Part shown: in pieces, positions 1 to 8,930 of the stretch
Layout of the letters: each line of letters starts with the position of its first letter
How positions within the stretch are numbered: the first letter of the stretch is position 1
Assembly: GCF_001721295.1 (NCBI RefSeq)
Contig: NZ_MDDS01000046.1
Location: 62,001 to 126,000 of the forward strand
DNA: 64,000 bases
From: Sphingomonas turrisvirgatae
GTDB taxonomy: Bacteria > Pseudomonadota > Alphaproteobacteria > Sphingomonadales > Sphingomonadaceae
Direction: 5' to 3'
Notes under the pieces: model-generated
Database searches by the model: none
What the model was told of the DNA's origin: nothing
What the model saw: the letters and a program-made list of their open reading frames with translations, nothing else
Position numbers and translations under genes: made by a program

Positions 1-1
1 C

Positions 2-205
2 GCCGCGGCCGCCAGCGCCCGCTATCCACTCACCATCCGCCAGTCGTGCCCGGCCGCTCGCTTCCTGTTCCTCGAGCGTGACGGGGATGCCCCCTTCCCC
101 GCTACCCCCTCGCATTGCGGCGCGCGCTATCGCGGGATCGCCGGCGCCTTCGCCCAAGGCCTTTCCGGCACCCATTGGAAGCTCTACGAACGCGCGGAGA
201 GGTAG
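2..205 (+). CDS. Unknown protein, C-terminal part only
   Basis: An open frame enters from the left edge and stops with TAG at 203-205. The visible 67 residues end in GTHWKLYERAER and contain two cysteines (QSCPAARF and SHCGARY). I do not recognise the family. The frame is open over its whole visible length, and its last codons (GAG AGG) form the purine-rich ribosome-binding site of the next gene, which suggests translational coupling with the VWA gene that starts 6 bases later. CoxE-like VWA genes usually sit next to a MoxR-type AAA ATPase, but this fragment shows no AAA motif, so any such partner would lie further left. Confidence 0.5.
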   Translation, partial: AAAASARYPLTIRQSCPAARFLFLERDGDAPFPATPSHCGARYRGIAGAFAQGLSGTHWKLYERAER

Positions 206-211
206 CCAGCG

Positions 212-1390
212 ATGTTCTTTTCCTTCGTCGACGAACTGCGCGCCGCTGGCATCCCGGCCAGCCTGAAGGAGCATCTGGTGCTGCTGGAAGCGCTGGACAG
301 GGATGTGATCGATCGCACGCCCGAGGCTTTCTACTATCTCGCTCGCGCTACCTTCGTGAAGGACGAAGGCCTGCTCGACCGTTTCGACCAGGTGTTCGCC
401 AAGGTGTTTCGCGGCATCGCATCCAGCTACGGCGTCGAGAATGCCGACTTGCCCGAGGATTGGCTTAAGGCCATCGCAGAGAAATATCTCACCGCCGAAG
501 AGATGGAGGCGATCAAGTCGCTCGGCTCGTGGGACGAGATCATGGAGACGCTCAAGAAGCGGCTCGAGGAGCAGCAGGGCCGCCACCAGGGCGGCAACAA
601 GTGGATCGGGACGGGCGGCACCTCACCTTACGGTAATTCGGGCTACAACCCTGAAGGCGTGCGCATCGGCGGCGAGAGCAGGAACAAGCGCGCGCTGAAA
701 GTCTGGGACCAGCGCGAGTTCAAGAACCTCGATTCGACTCGCGAGCTCGGCACCCGCAACATCAAGGTCGCAATGCGCCGCCTGCGCCGCTTTGCCCGCG
801 AAGGTGCAGCGGACGAGCTGGATATCGACGCGACCATCGCGGGCACCGCGCGCCAGGGCTGGCTCGACATTCGGATGCGGCCCGAACGCCACAATGCGGT
901 CAAGCTGCTGCTGTTTCTCGACGTCGGCGGCTCAATGGATCCGTGGGTCAAGCTGTGCGAAGAGCTGTTCAGCGCCGCTACCGCCGAGTTCAAGAATCTG
1001 GAATTCTTCTACTTCCACAACTGCCTTTACGAAGGAGTGTGGAAGGACAATCGCCGCCGCTTTCAGGAGCGTACGCCGACCTTCGACATCCTCCATAGAT
1101 ATGGCCACGACTATAAGGTGATTTTCGTCGGCGACGCGTCGATGTCACCCTATGAGATCAGCCACCCCGGCGGCTCGGTCGAGCATTTCAACGAAGAGGC
1201 CGGCGCCGCGTGGATGCAGCGGGTGACCAATACCTATCCTGCCACGGTCTGGCTGAATCCCATTCCGGAGGCGCAATGGGGCTATTCGCAATCGATTCGC
1301 ATCATGCGCGATCTGGTCAACGACCGGATGTACCCGCTGACTCTCGAGGGCCTGGACGACGCGATGCGTGAACTGAGTCGGAAGACCTAA
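212..1390 (+). CDS. CoxE-like VWA domain protein
   Basis: The 392-residue protein matches the CoxE/VWA family, whose members often work with MoxR AAA ATPases in maturing metalloenzymes or complexes. The N-terminal 130 residues are helical. A Gly/Asn-rich linker follows (about 125-160, with GGNKWIGTGGTSPYG), and the VWA fold begins near residue 230 with LLLFLDVGGSMDP. The metal-site motif therefore reads D237-x-G239-x-S241 instead of the classical DxSxS, a variant I associate with this subfamily from memory. No signal peptide or membrane segment is seen, so it is probably cytoplasmic. The ATG is preceded by GAGAGG. The partner ATPase is not in the window, so the exact role is unknown. Confidence 0.85.
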   Translation: MFFSFVDELRAAGIPASLKEHLVLLEALDRDVIDRTPEAFYYLARATFVKDEGLLDRFDQVFAKVFRGIASSYGVENADLPEDWLKAIAEKYLTAEEMEAIKSLGSWDEIMETLKKRLEEQQGRHQGGNKWIGTGGTSPYGNSGYNPEGVRIGGESRNKRALKVWDQREFKNLDSTRELGTRNIKVAMRRLRRFAREGAADELDIDATIAGTARQGWLDIRMRPERHNAVKLLLFLDVGGSMDPWVKLCEELFSAATAEFKNLEFFYFHNCLYEGVWKDNRRRFQERTPTFDILHRYGHDYKVIFVGDASMSPYEISHPGGSVEHFNEEAGAAWMQRVTNTYPATVWLNPIPEAQWGYSQSIRIMRDLVNDRMYPLTLEGLDDAMRELSRKT

Positions 1391-1395
1391 GGAGC

Positions 1396-1689
1396 CTAGA
1401 GCCGGTCGACCGCCCGCTGCAACTTGCGCAGCACGGCGACATCGCCTGCCGGCGCGTCCGCCGCATCCTGCGCCAGCGCCATCAGCCGCACCGCGCCAAA
1501 GCTCGCGGCCAGGCCTTTGAGGCGCAGTGCCGATCCGCGCCAGCTTTCGGGATCGGCCGCAGCATTCAGCGCCGCCAACGCACGCTTCGCGCTATCGAGA
1601 AACGCCTCGCGAAGCTCCGCGATCAGCCCGGGCTCGTCGCCCACTGCCGCCGCCAGCGTCGCATCGATTGCACCGGGATCATATGCCAT
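1396..1689 (-). CDS. Hpt-like protein lacking the phosphorylatable histidine
   Basis: This small helical protein (97 residues) has the layout of a histidine phosphotransfer domain: two helices and then the hallmark segment SALRLKGLAASFGA at residues 53-66. In active Hpt domains this segment reads HxLKG. Here residue 55, the histidine position, is leucine (codon CTG), while the following R-L-K-G and the SFGA turn are kept. It therefore looks like a pseudo-Hpt that could bind a receiver domain but could not carry phosphate. It starts 81 bases from the divergent membrane protein and ends 5 bases from the VWA gene stop. No kinase or regulator is adjacent. The fold assignment rests on motif and length only. 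Confidence 0.65.
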   Translation of the reverse strand: MAYDPGAIDATLAAAVGDEPGLIAELREAFLDSAKRALAALNAAADPESWRGSALRLKGLAASFGAVRLMALAQDAADAPAGDVAVLRKLQRAVDRL

Positions 1690-1770
1690 GCGCCATGTCT
1701 AGGATGGCGTGCTTAACGAGCGGTTTCTCCCCGCTAGTCGCTTGCCGGGTAATCGTGCTAGATCGGGACA

Positions 1771-4071
1771 ATGAACGGGGGCAAGAACACTGCCGGCCTC
1801 GCGCCGGTCGCGGATGACGGGCTGCTGCTCGTCGAGGAACCGGCACCGACGAGCGCCGCGCATCCTTCCTACGATCCGGCCGAAGATGCCGAAGACGAGG
1901 AAGCCTTTCGCACACCCAATGAATGGGCGGTGCCCGTGCTGGCGCTCGGTCTTGTCACCATCTGGTTTGGCGTCATGGGATGGCTGCTCGGCCCCACCTT
2001 GGCCTCGCCGCAGCCGCCGGCGCAGCTGGTTCAACTCATCGCCGCGCTCTGCGTGCCTCCGGCGCTTGTCGGCATCCTGTGGCTGCTCGCCCAGCGCAGC
2101 AGCCGATCCGAAGCCCGCCGCTTCCGCGACACCGCCCGCGCGATGCGCAGCGAAGCCGCCAGCCTCGAGCGCACCGTCGCGGTTCTCGCCCGCAAGATCG
2201 AGGAAAATCGCGCCGCGCTCGCTGCTCAGACCAGCGCGATGATGGCAATGGGCGACGGCGCAGCCGAGCGACTGCAGGCGGTTTCCAATGGCATGGCCGC
2301 CGAAGCCCGCGCGATCGAGGCAAGTGGGCGGCTGCTGGTCGACAGTGCCGCCGCTGCCGAAAGGAGCGTCAACATCGTCCTCGCGTCGCTCCCGCGCGCG
2401 CATGAGACGATGACCGGCATGGCCGCCACCCTCGATTCGGCGGGGATGAAGGCAAGCGAGCACGCCGCCGCGCTGGATGCCCAGCTTTCCGCCCTGACCG
2501 AACGCGGACGAATCGCGGATGAAGTTGCCAGCGGCGCCGCCACGCGGCTCGCCGCGCATATCACCCGGATGGAGGCGACTGGCGAGACCGCCGGTACCAA
2601 GCTCGAGGGCGTCGCCGCACAGATGGCGGAGACGGTCGACGCCATGCTCGACCGCGCCGCGGCAGCGGTGGACGAGGCGCGCAAGGGCATCGCCGCCCAG
2701 GGCGAAGCGATGCTGGCGATGCTCGCCGCCAATCAGGCGTCGCTGGACGCTGCCGGGCGTGAGAGCATCGAGGCGGTCGGCAACCGCGTCGCCGAAGTTG
2801 AGGGCACCATCCTGCGCATCGGCGACAAGCTGGGCGAGGAACAGACCCGCATCGACATCATGCTCGCTTCGGTGACGGGCGGTATCGCACAAGCCGACGG
2901 ACAGCTCTCCGCGCTCCATGCCGGCGGGATGGAACGGACTCAGGCGCTTGCCGCTTCGATCAGCGCGCTCGACAGCTCGGCAACCGCGATGACCGAAACG
3001 CTGCGCATCGGCGACAGCACCGCGCGCAGCGTCATCGCCACGGCCGAAGCGTTGTTGACCGCGATGGATGCGTCGGCGCGCGAGATCGACGAGACCATGC
3101 CCGAAGCCTTGCTGCGGCTCGAGGATCGCATCACCGCGACTCGCACTGTCATCGGTAGCGCGAAGCCCGAACTGCTCGCGCTCGTCACGGCGGCAGAGAG
3201 CACGCATGACGCGATCGAGGCGATTGCCGATGTCGTCTCCAAACAGCGTGACACGTTGCTCAAGACCCAGGCCTCGCTCATCGAGACGCTGGATACGGGT
3301 CATGAAAAGACCGATCAGCTCGAGGAGATCGTGGATCGCGCGATCGGCAATGCGCGCCGCTTTGCCGAGGAGGCAGCGCCGCAACTCGTCGATGCGCTGC
3401 TCCGCATCCGCGAAACCGCAAAGGTCGCCGCCGAGCAAGCTCGCGAGACGCTGGCCGGACTGGTCCCCGAAGCGTCGCGCCAGCTTGAGCAAGCCGGCAG
3501 CAGCGCCATGCGCCGGGCGATCGACAGCGGCGTACGCCAGCAACTGGTCGAGTTGGGTGAGGTCGCCGAAGCGTCGGTCACCGCCGCCGCCCGCGCGTCC
3601 GAACGCCTGACGCAACAGATGCTGACGATCGGCGAAGCCTCGGCCGCGGTCGAGCGTCGGATCGAGGAAGCCCGCGCCGAGCGTGAAGCGGCCGATCAGG
3701 ACAATTTCGCGCGACGCGTCTCGTTGCTCGTCGAAGCGCTCAATTCCGCCTCGATCGATATTACCAAGGCGTTCGCGCACGAAGTCACCGACAGCGCATG
3801 GGCCGCATATCTAAAGGGCGATCGCGGCGTCTTCACCCGCCGCGCCGTTCGCCTGCTCGACAGCGGCGACGCGCGTGACATCGCTTCGCTCTACGATGGC
3901 GACTCGCAATTCCGCGAGCAGGTCAACCGCTACATCCACGATTTCGAGGCGATGCTGCGCCAGGTGCTCGCGTTACGCGACGGCTCGCCGCTTGGCGTGA
4001 CCTTGCTCTCGTCGGACATGGGCAAGCTCTATGTCGCGCTGGCCCAGGCGATCGAGCGACTGCGCGCCTAG
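1771..4071 (+). CDS. Large membrane-anchored helical (coiled-coil) protein of unknown function
   Basis: The 766-residue protein has an acidic N-terminus (about 1-50, with EDAEDEEAF) and two hydrophobic segments at about 53-74 and 85-107. The remaining 650 residues are almost wholly helical and Ala/Glu/Arg/Thr-rich, resembling the signalling region of chemoreceptors or apolipoprotein-like repeats. It lacks the conserved methyl-accepting hairpin tip, so I do not call it a receptor. The last 110 residues (from about 655, with DITKAFAHEVTDSAWAAYLKGD) look like a separate small globular helical domain. Similar proteins occur as hypotheticals in sphingomonads, to my knowledge. Its stop codon overlaps the stop of the convergent serine hydrolase gene within one CTAG (4068-4071). 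Function is unknown. Confidence 0.8.
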   Translation: MNGGKNTAGLAPVADDGLLLVEEPAPTSAAHPSYDPAEDAEDEEAFRTPNEWAVPVLALGLVTIWFGVMGWLLGPTLASPQPPAQLVQLIAALCVPPALVGILWLLAQRSSRSEARRFRDTARAMRSEAASLERTVAVLARKIEENRAALAAQTSAMMAMGDGAAERLQAVSNGMAAEARAIEASGRLLVDSAAAAERSVNIVLASLPRAHETMTGMAATLDSAGMKASEHAAALDAQLSALTERGRIADEVASGAATRLAAHITRMEATGETAGTKLEGVAAQMAETVDAMLDRAAAAVDEARKGIAAQGEAMLAMLAANQASLDAAGRESIEAVGNRVAEVEGTILRIGDKLGEEQTRIDIMLASVTGGIAQADGQLSALHAGGMERTQALAASISALDSSATAMTETLRIGDSTARSVIATAEALLTAMDASAREIDETMPEALLRLEDRITATRTVIGSAKPELLALVTAAESTHDAIEAIADVVSKQRDTLLKTQASLIETLDTGHEKTDQLEEIVDRAIGNARRFAEEAAPQLVDALLRIRETAKVAAEQARETLAGLVPEASRQLEQAGSSAMRRAIDSGVRQQLVELGEVAEASVTAAARASERLTQQMLTIGEASAAVERRIEEARAEREAADQDNFARRVSLLVEALNSASIDITKAFAHEVTDSAWAAYLKGDRGVFTRRAVRLLDSGDARDIASLYDGDSQFREQVNRYIHDFEAMLRQVLALRDGSPLGVTLLSSDMGKLYVALAQAIERLRA

Positions 4072-5231
4072 CGCGTCGCCGCCGCCTGCACCTTCATGGC
4101 AAAGGCCAGTCGTGCCTGTGACAGCGCGCGGTCCGATGCCTTCGGCCAGGCACCACTGATCGCGATAACGATGCGATTGGCCGGATCGACCAGGATCGCC
4201 TGGCCGAATATCCCCTGCGCGGCATAGCCGCCGGGGAACGTCCACCATTGATAGCCATAGCCGCCGCCTGGGAACGTCACATGAGTCCGGGTCGCGTCGG
4301 CGAACCAGCCAGCCGGCACGATCCCCTCGCCTCCGTCCAGCGTCAACATGCCAATCCGAGCGTAGTCGCGCAGCGATACCGACAGACAGCATCCGCTGAC
4401 CTCGGCGCCGGTCTGGTCGGTCATCCAGAACGCATCGCGCTCCATGCCATAGCGGCGCCAGACCTTCTCGCTCAGATATTGCGCAAGCGGCTTGCCCGTC
4501 GCGCGCCGCACCAACACGCCGATCAGGTTCGTTTCGCCCGTCTTGTAGACGAACTTGCTCCCCGGCTGGTCGGCGCGGGGAAGCTTGCGCATATAGGCGA
4601 CGGTCGGATCCATTCCGGCCGGTGCCGGCTCGGCGAACATCCGGGCGACGTCGCTGTTCGGGTCGGTATAATCCTCGTTCCAGCGCACGCCCGACGTCAT
4701 GGTAAGGATTTGGCGCACCGTCACGCCGTCATAGCCGCCGCCCGCCAGCTCAGGGATATACCTCGTCACCGGATCGTCGAGCGACTTGATGTAGCCGTCG
4801 CGGATCGCCGCGCCGACCAATGTCGACGTGACCGACTTGGCAACCGAAAAGCTGGTCCAGCGCCCCTCCCGCGAATAACCCAGCGCATAGCGTTCCAGCC
4901 GCACCTTGCCGTCCTGCACGACGATGAGGCCAGCGACATTCTGCGCCGCCATGAACGCATCGACCTCGGCCTGAGGTAGCGGCAGCGGCGCGCCATCGGG
5001 CAGCGGCTTCACGCGCCTGCCGGCCTTCACCACATGGCCGGGGAAGACCCGCTCCATCGCCGGGAAGTTGCGCAGCCGTTGCTGCGGCGACCAGAACAAC
5101 ACCGCAGCCGACGCTTGTCGCAACCGGGCCTCGTCTGCGGCGGTGACGGCGGTCGGCGCGGGGGCCACCTGGCCCGTCGGGGCGCATCCGAACAGCGCCA
5201 TTGCGCTCATGCCAATCGCTACCGCCCGCAT
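4068..5231 (-). CDS. Serine hydrolase, beta-lactamase class C fold, lipoprotein
   Basis: The protein belongs to the beta-lactamase/penicillin-binding-protein-like serine hydrolase family (class C, Pfam Beta-lactamase). Residues 1-16 form a lipoprotein signal ending in the lipobox LFGC (Cys16), so it is predicted to be anchored in the envelope. The nucleophile motif SxxK is S129-V-A-K132 (SFSVAKSVTST), and KTGETN near residue 230 fits the family's later catalytic elements. Length (387) is normal for 6-aminohexanoate-hydrolase or EstB-type enzymes. The substrate cannot be inferred. It follows the methyltransferase gene by 9 bases on the same strand, so co-transcription is likely. Confidence 0.85.
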   Translation of the reverse strand: MRAVAIGMSAMALFGCAPTGQVAPAPTAVTAADEARLRQASAAVLFWSPQQRLRNFPAMERVFPGHVVKAGRRVKPLPDGAPLPLPQAEVDAFMAAQNVAGLIVVQDGKVRLERYALGYSREGRWTSFSVAKSVTSTLVGAAIRDGYIKSLDDPVTRYIPELAGGGYDGVTVRQILTMTSGVRWNEDYTDPNSDVARMFAEPAPAGMDPTVAYMRKLPRADQPGSKFVYKTGETNLIGVLVRRATGKPLAQYLSEKVWRRYGMERDAFWMTDQTGAEVSGCCLSVSLRDYARIGMLTLDGGEGIVPAGWFADATRTHVTFPGGGYGYQWWTFPGGYAAQGIFGQAILVDPANRIVIAISGAWPKASDRALSQARLAFAMKVQAAATR

Positions 5232-5240
5232 CGCGCTCTC

Positions 5241-6488
5241 CTATTCTTTGATCAGCGTCACTTGCGCCACCCAGATCCCGCCGCCGCGGAACCCGCCTTC
5301 GCAATACATCAGATAATAGCGCCACAAGTCCAGGAAATGCGGGTCGAATTCCGCTGGCATCCGCCCTGCCGCCACTGCGGCATCGAACGCGATGCGCCAG
5401 CGCTTCAGCGTTTCGGCATAGTCCGGCCCGAACGCGGTCCGGTCAGCCCATGCCAGGCCATGGCGCGCGGCGATCTCTCGAAAGCGCCGCTCGGAAATCA
5501 GCATTCCCCCGGGAAAAACATAGGCCTGAATGAAATCGACATTGCGCGCATAGCTGTCGAAGATCGCGTCATCGATCGCGATATACTGAATGGCCGCGCG
5601 CCCACCCGGCTTCAGCACGCGCGCGATCGTCGCGAGATAGTCGGGCCAAAACGCCTCGCCGACTGCCTCGACCATCTCGATACTTGCGACCGCATCGAAC
5701 TGGCCGGTCACGTCGCGATAATCGGTCAGCCCGACCGTTACGCCGTCAAGCCCCGCCGCCGCGACCCGTGCCTCGACATGCGCCTTCTGTTCGATCGACA
5801 GGGTGATACCGTGGACACGCCGCCCTGCTCGCGCCGCGGTTTCGGCGAACGATCCCCAGCCGCAGCCGATCTCCAGGATGCGCTCGCCCGACGCCGTCGC
5901 GGTGCGTGCGAGGATCGCGTCCAACTTGGCCTGTTGCGCCGCCTCGAGCGGCAGCCCGCGGCGCTCGAACATCGCGCTCGAATAAGTCATGCCGGCGTCC
6001 AGCCACGGCGCGTAGAAATCGTTGCCCAGATCATAATGGTACGCGATGTTGCGCCGCGCGCCATCCCGGTCGTTGCGCTGCAGCCAGTGCCACGCGCGCT
6101 TGGCGACCCGCGTTGCGCCGCTCGCCCGCCCCGCATTGCCCAGCGTCGCGCGATTGCGCACGAACAGGTCGAACAGCGGCACCGGATCGGGGCTCGACCA
6201 TTCGCCCGCCGCCCACGCCTCGTACCAGCCGACCGATCCGCCGGTCGCCAGCCGCCACAATGCCCGCCAGTTGCGGATCGCGACGATCGCGACAGGGCCG
6301 GGCTTTCGTCCGCCCAGCCTTCGCTGCATGCCGCCGGGCAGCGTCGCCTCGATCATGCCTTCCGCCAGCCCGGCATCGATGCGATCGAGCAGGCGGTGCA
6401 GCAACGGTGTCAGCGCCGCGCCGAGCCGCACGCCCAACCCGTCGCGCCGGCCGTCGCGGCGGCCCCTGTTTCGTAACACCCCCTGCAT
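5241..6488 (-). CDS. Cyclopropane-fatty-acyl-phospholipid synthase family methyltransferase
   Basis: The protein is a SAM-dependent methyltransferase of the Cfa/mycolic acid cyclopropane synthase type, which acts on unsaturated acyl chains of membrane phospholipids. The diagnostic block HYDLGNDFYAPWLD with YSSAMFE precedes the SAM-binding motif EIGCGWGSF, and the C-terminal part keeps the aromatic-rich FPGGML and YYLMYCEGGF elements. The 415-residue length fits the family. The first 20 residues are very Arg/Gly-rich, and the ATG at 6488 has no clear ribosome-binding site, so the real start may lie somewhat downstream. The photolyase gene lies 44 bases upstream in the same direction. Confidence 0.87.
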   Translation of the reverse strand: MQGVLRNRGRRDGRRDGLGVRLGAALTPLLHRLLDRIDAGLAEGMIEATLPGGMQRRLGGRKPGPVAIVAIRNWRALWRLATGGSVGWYEAWAAGEWSSPDPVPLFDLFVRNRATLGNAGRASGATRVAKRAWHWLQRNDRDGARRNIAYHYDLGNDFYAPWLDAGMTYSSAMFERRGLPLEAAQQAKLDAILARTATASGERILEIGCGWGSFAETAARAGRRVHGITLSIEQKAHVEARVAAAGLDGVTVGLTDYRDVTGQFDAVASIEMVEAVGEAFWPDYLATIARVLKPGGRAAIQYIAIDDAIFDSYARNVDFIQAYVFPGGMLISERRFREIAARHGLAWADRTAFGPDYAETLKRWRIAFDAAVAAGRMPAEFDPHFLDLWRYYLMYCEGGFRGGGIWVAQVTLIKE

Positions 6489-6532
6489 GGCGCGCTCAAA
6501 CCACGCGCCCGCCCGGCGATCAAGTCAGGATG

Positions 6533-7879
6533 TCAACGGATCGCGCGGCCAGCCGCCAGCGCCCGCTCCCGCGCTTCGCGATGGCCGATGATCTTCTCGG
6601 GATAGCCGTTCGGCCGATCCTCCGGATCGTGAATCTGCGCATCGCTCACATCGCGCAGCTCCGGCACCCATTGGCGGATATAATCGCCGGCATCGAACTT
6701 CTCGGATTGGCCAAGCGGCGCCATGATCCGGCCCCACATATTGGAATCGACTCCAGTGCCCGCCACCCACTGCCAATTGACGCTGTTGTTGCCGTAATCG
6801 GCATCGACCAACGTGTCCCAGAACCACCGCTCGCCCTCGCGCCAGTCGATCAGCAGATGCTTGATCAGGAAGGATGCGGCGATCATCCGCACGCGATTGT
6901 GCATCCAGCCCGTTGTCCAGAGTTGCCGCATTCCGGCGTCGACGATCGGATAGCCGGTACAGCCCTGCTGCCACGCCTTCAGGTCCGCCGCGCTCTTGCG
7001 CCACTTCAGCTTGTCGAATGCCGGCCGGCCGTTCCTGTCGCCATAATCGGGCATCGCCAGCAACAGGCTCGACGTGAAGTCCCGCCACGCCAGTTCCTTG
7101 TGGAACTTCGCCGCATTCGCACCGCTGCCCAACGCGTGCCACAGGCTCCGCGGCGAAATCTCGCCGAAATGCAGATGCGGCGACAGCCGCGAAGTGCCCT
7201 CGACAGCCGGCATATCGCGCCGTGCCGGATAGTCGCCAACCTCTTCCGCGAAGTCCTTGGCCTTGCGCAGCGCCTCGGCCTCGCCCGGCGTCCAGTCCGG
7301 GGCAAAGCCCGTGGCCCAATTGGGGTTGGTCGGTAGCAGGTCCCAGCCCGACAGCTTTTCGCTCGACGGCCAATGGTCGGGCGCGGGGAGCGAGTGCGGC
7401 ACCGGCAGCGGCTTTTCCGGCGGCATCCGCTCGCTCAGCGCACGCCAGAACGCCGAGTAGATCTTGAACTGCCCGCCAGATCCCGTTGTGACGTCGCGCA
7501 GCGGCGCCAGATGGTTGCCGTCATGCAGGCACAACCGCTCGCCAAGCTTCTCCTCTGCATCGATCCACCACGGCTCATAATGCCGGATCGCGTGGATGGC
7601 GCTCGCGCCGGTTTCGTCGGCCAGCTTTTGCAACTCGCGAACGGCCGAACCCCGCCGCAGGATCAGCCGCGACCCCTTCGCCGCCAGCGCTTCGCCCAAC
7701 GCGTTCAGCGCGTGATGCAGCCACCAGCGCTGCGCTGCACCCATCCGCCATCTGCCCGGCGCCTCATCGTCCAGCACATAGACGGGGATGACCGGCCCAG
7801 CTTGAGCCGCGCTGACGAGCGCCGGCTGGTCGTGCAGGCGCAAGTCCTGCCGCAACCACAGAATGACAGGATTCACCAT
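6533..7879 (-). CDS. phr: Deoxyribodipyrimidine photolyase (class I CPD type)
   Basis: Photolyases use FAD and blue light to split UV-induced pyrimidine dimers. The N-terminal antenna domain begins LWLRQDLRLHDQPAL. The C-terminal FAD domain carries GYPIVDAGMRQLW, WMHNRVRM, and the block DTLVDADYGNNSVNWQW with the conserved Asp/Asn and Trp residues of the flavin pocket. The 448-residue length is typical of class I bacterial photolyases. Cryptochrome DASH is less likely because of the length and the motif spelling. A G-rich stretch precedes the ATG. The 2-oxoacid oxidoreductase genes lie directly upstream (15-base gap), which suggests one transcript. Confidence 0.93.
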   Translation of the reverse strand: MVNPVILWLRQDLRLHDQPALVSAAQAGPVIPVYVLDDEAPGRWRMGAAQRWWLHHALNALGEALAAKGSRLILRRGSAVRELQKLADETGASAIHAIRHYEPWWIDAEEKLGERLCLHDGNHLAPLRDVTTGSGGQFKIYSAFWRALSERMPPEKPLPVPHSLPAPDHWPSSEKLSGWDLLPTNPNWATGFAPDWTPGEAEALRKAKDFAEEVGDYPARRDMPAVEGTSRLSPHLHFGEISPRSLWHALGSGANAAKFHKELAWRDFTSSLLLAMPDYGDRNGRPAFDKLKWRKSAADLKAWQQGCTGYPIVDAGMRQLWTTGWMHNRVRMIAASFLIKHLLIDWREGERWFWDTLVDADYGNNSVNWQWVAGTGVDSNMWGRIMAPLGQSEKFDAGDYIRQWVPELRDVSDAQIHDPEDRPNGYPEKIIGHREARERALAAGRAIR

Positions 7880-7894
7880 CCCCCGCCCAGCGCT

Positions 7895-8920
7895 TCAAAG
7901 CGCGTGCGGTTCCTTCTCGACCATCCAGGTCTGGCCCTTGCTCACCAGCTTCTGCAGATCGGCCGGCTTGCCTTCGCTGGCCGCGGCATTCTGCGCCATC
8001 ACCGCCGCTTCAAAGGTCGATGCCGGATCGTCGTAGATCACGCCCAACGCCATCGGAAACGGCCCGAACGGCATTTCCACCAGCAGGTGCGCGAGCGCAC
8101 GGTTGCGGACATTGTGGACCAGGATGCCCGATGCGTCACCATCCACCACATCGACTACTTTCAGCGTCAGTGCCTGCACGTCCAGCGCGATGCCCTTGGT
8201 CCCGCCGGCGAACAGCATCGGCTCGCCATCGGTCAGCCACAGCTGATTGCCGGCATTCGCCTTCTGCGTGAACGGCGCAAAGACGTCGTCATTATAGACG
8301 ATGCAGTTCTGGAAAATCTCGACGAACGCTGCGCCCCGATGCGCATGCGCGGCCTTCAGCACGCTCGGCAAGTTCTTGTGCACATCGATCCCGCGCGCGA
8401 TGAACCTTGCCCCCGATCCTAATGCGAAGGCGCACGGCTTGGCCGGGTGATCGACCGACCCAAAGGGGGTGGATGGCGACCGCGTACCCTCGCGGCTGGT
8501 CGGCGAATATTGGCCTTTGGTCAGCCCATAGATCTCGTTGTTGAACAGCAGGATCTGGCAATCCAGGTTCCGCCGCAGCAGGTGCATCGTGTGATTGCCG
8601 CCGATCGACAGCCCGTCCCCATCCCCCGTGACGATCCACACGTCCAGCTCGGGATTGGCAAGCTTCACGCCCGTCGCAACTGCCGGCGCGCGGCCATGGA
8701 TGGTGTGGAAACCATATGTCTCCATATAATAGGGAAAGCGCGACGAGCAGCCGATGCCACTGATGAACACCGTATTTTCCGGCGCGCCCCCGATTTCAGG
8801 CATCGTTCGCTGCACCGCCTTCAGGATCGCATAGTCGCCGCAGCCGGGGCACCAGCGCACTTCCTGATCGGTCTCCCAGTCCTTCGGGCTGCTCGGACGG
8901 ATGGTGGTGATCTCGTTCAT
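7895..8920 (-). CDS. korB: 2-oxoacid:acceptor oxidoreductase, beta subunit
   Basis: This is the thiamine diphosphate-binding beta subunit of a 2-oxoglutarate/2-oxoacid:ferredoxin oxidoreductase, which decarboxylates a 2-oxoacid to acyl-CoA and passes electrons to ferredoxin or a similar acceptor. It has the cysteine pair WCPGCGDYAIL near residue 24 and the ThDP motif GDGDGLSIGGNH followed by NNEIYGLTKGQYSPTS. The frame stays open into korA, but the ATG at 8920 is preceded by AGGGGGAGCG and begins MNEITTIRP, giving 341 residues, the usual beta length. It follows korA by 10 bases. The natural 2-oxoacid is inferred from family resemblance only. Confidence 0.9.
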   Translation of the reverse strand: MNEITTIRPSSPKDWETDQEVRWCPGCGDYAILKAVQRTMPEIGGAPENTVFISGIGCSSRFPYYMETYGFHTIHGRAPAVATGVKLANPELDVWIVTGDGDGLSIGGNHTMHLLRRNLDCQILLFNNEIYGLTKGQYSPTSREGTRSPSTPFGSVDHPAKPCAFALGSGARFIARGIDVHKNLPSVLKAAHAHRGAAFVEIFQNCIVYNDDVFAPFTQKANAGNQLWLTDGEPMLFAGGTKGIALDVQALTLKVVDVVDGDASGILVHNVRNRALAHLLVEMPFGPFPMALGVIYDDPASTFEAAVMAQNAAASEGKPADLQKLVSKGQTWMVEKEPHAL

Positions 8921-8930
8921 CGCTCCCCCT

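Noticed and set aside
1699-3780. 693-codon open frame on the minus strand
   Set aside because: It is the antisense shadow of the 766-residue membrane protein gene. The GC-rich codon use opens the opposite frame. The plus-strand reading has membrane segments and helical periodicity, and this one has no recognisable domain.
5034-6476. 480-codon open frame on the plus strand
   Set aside because: It is antisense to the serine hydrolase and cyclopropane synthase-like genes and shows only Arg/His/Gln-rich low-information sequence.
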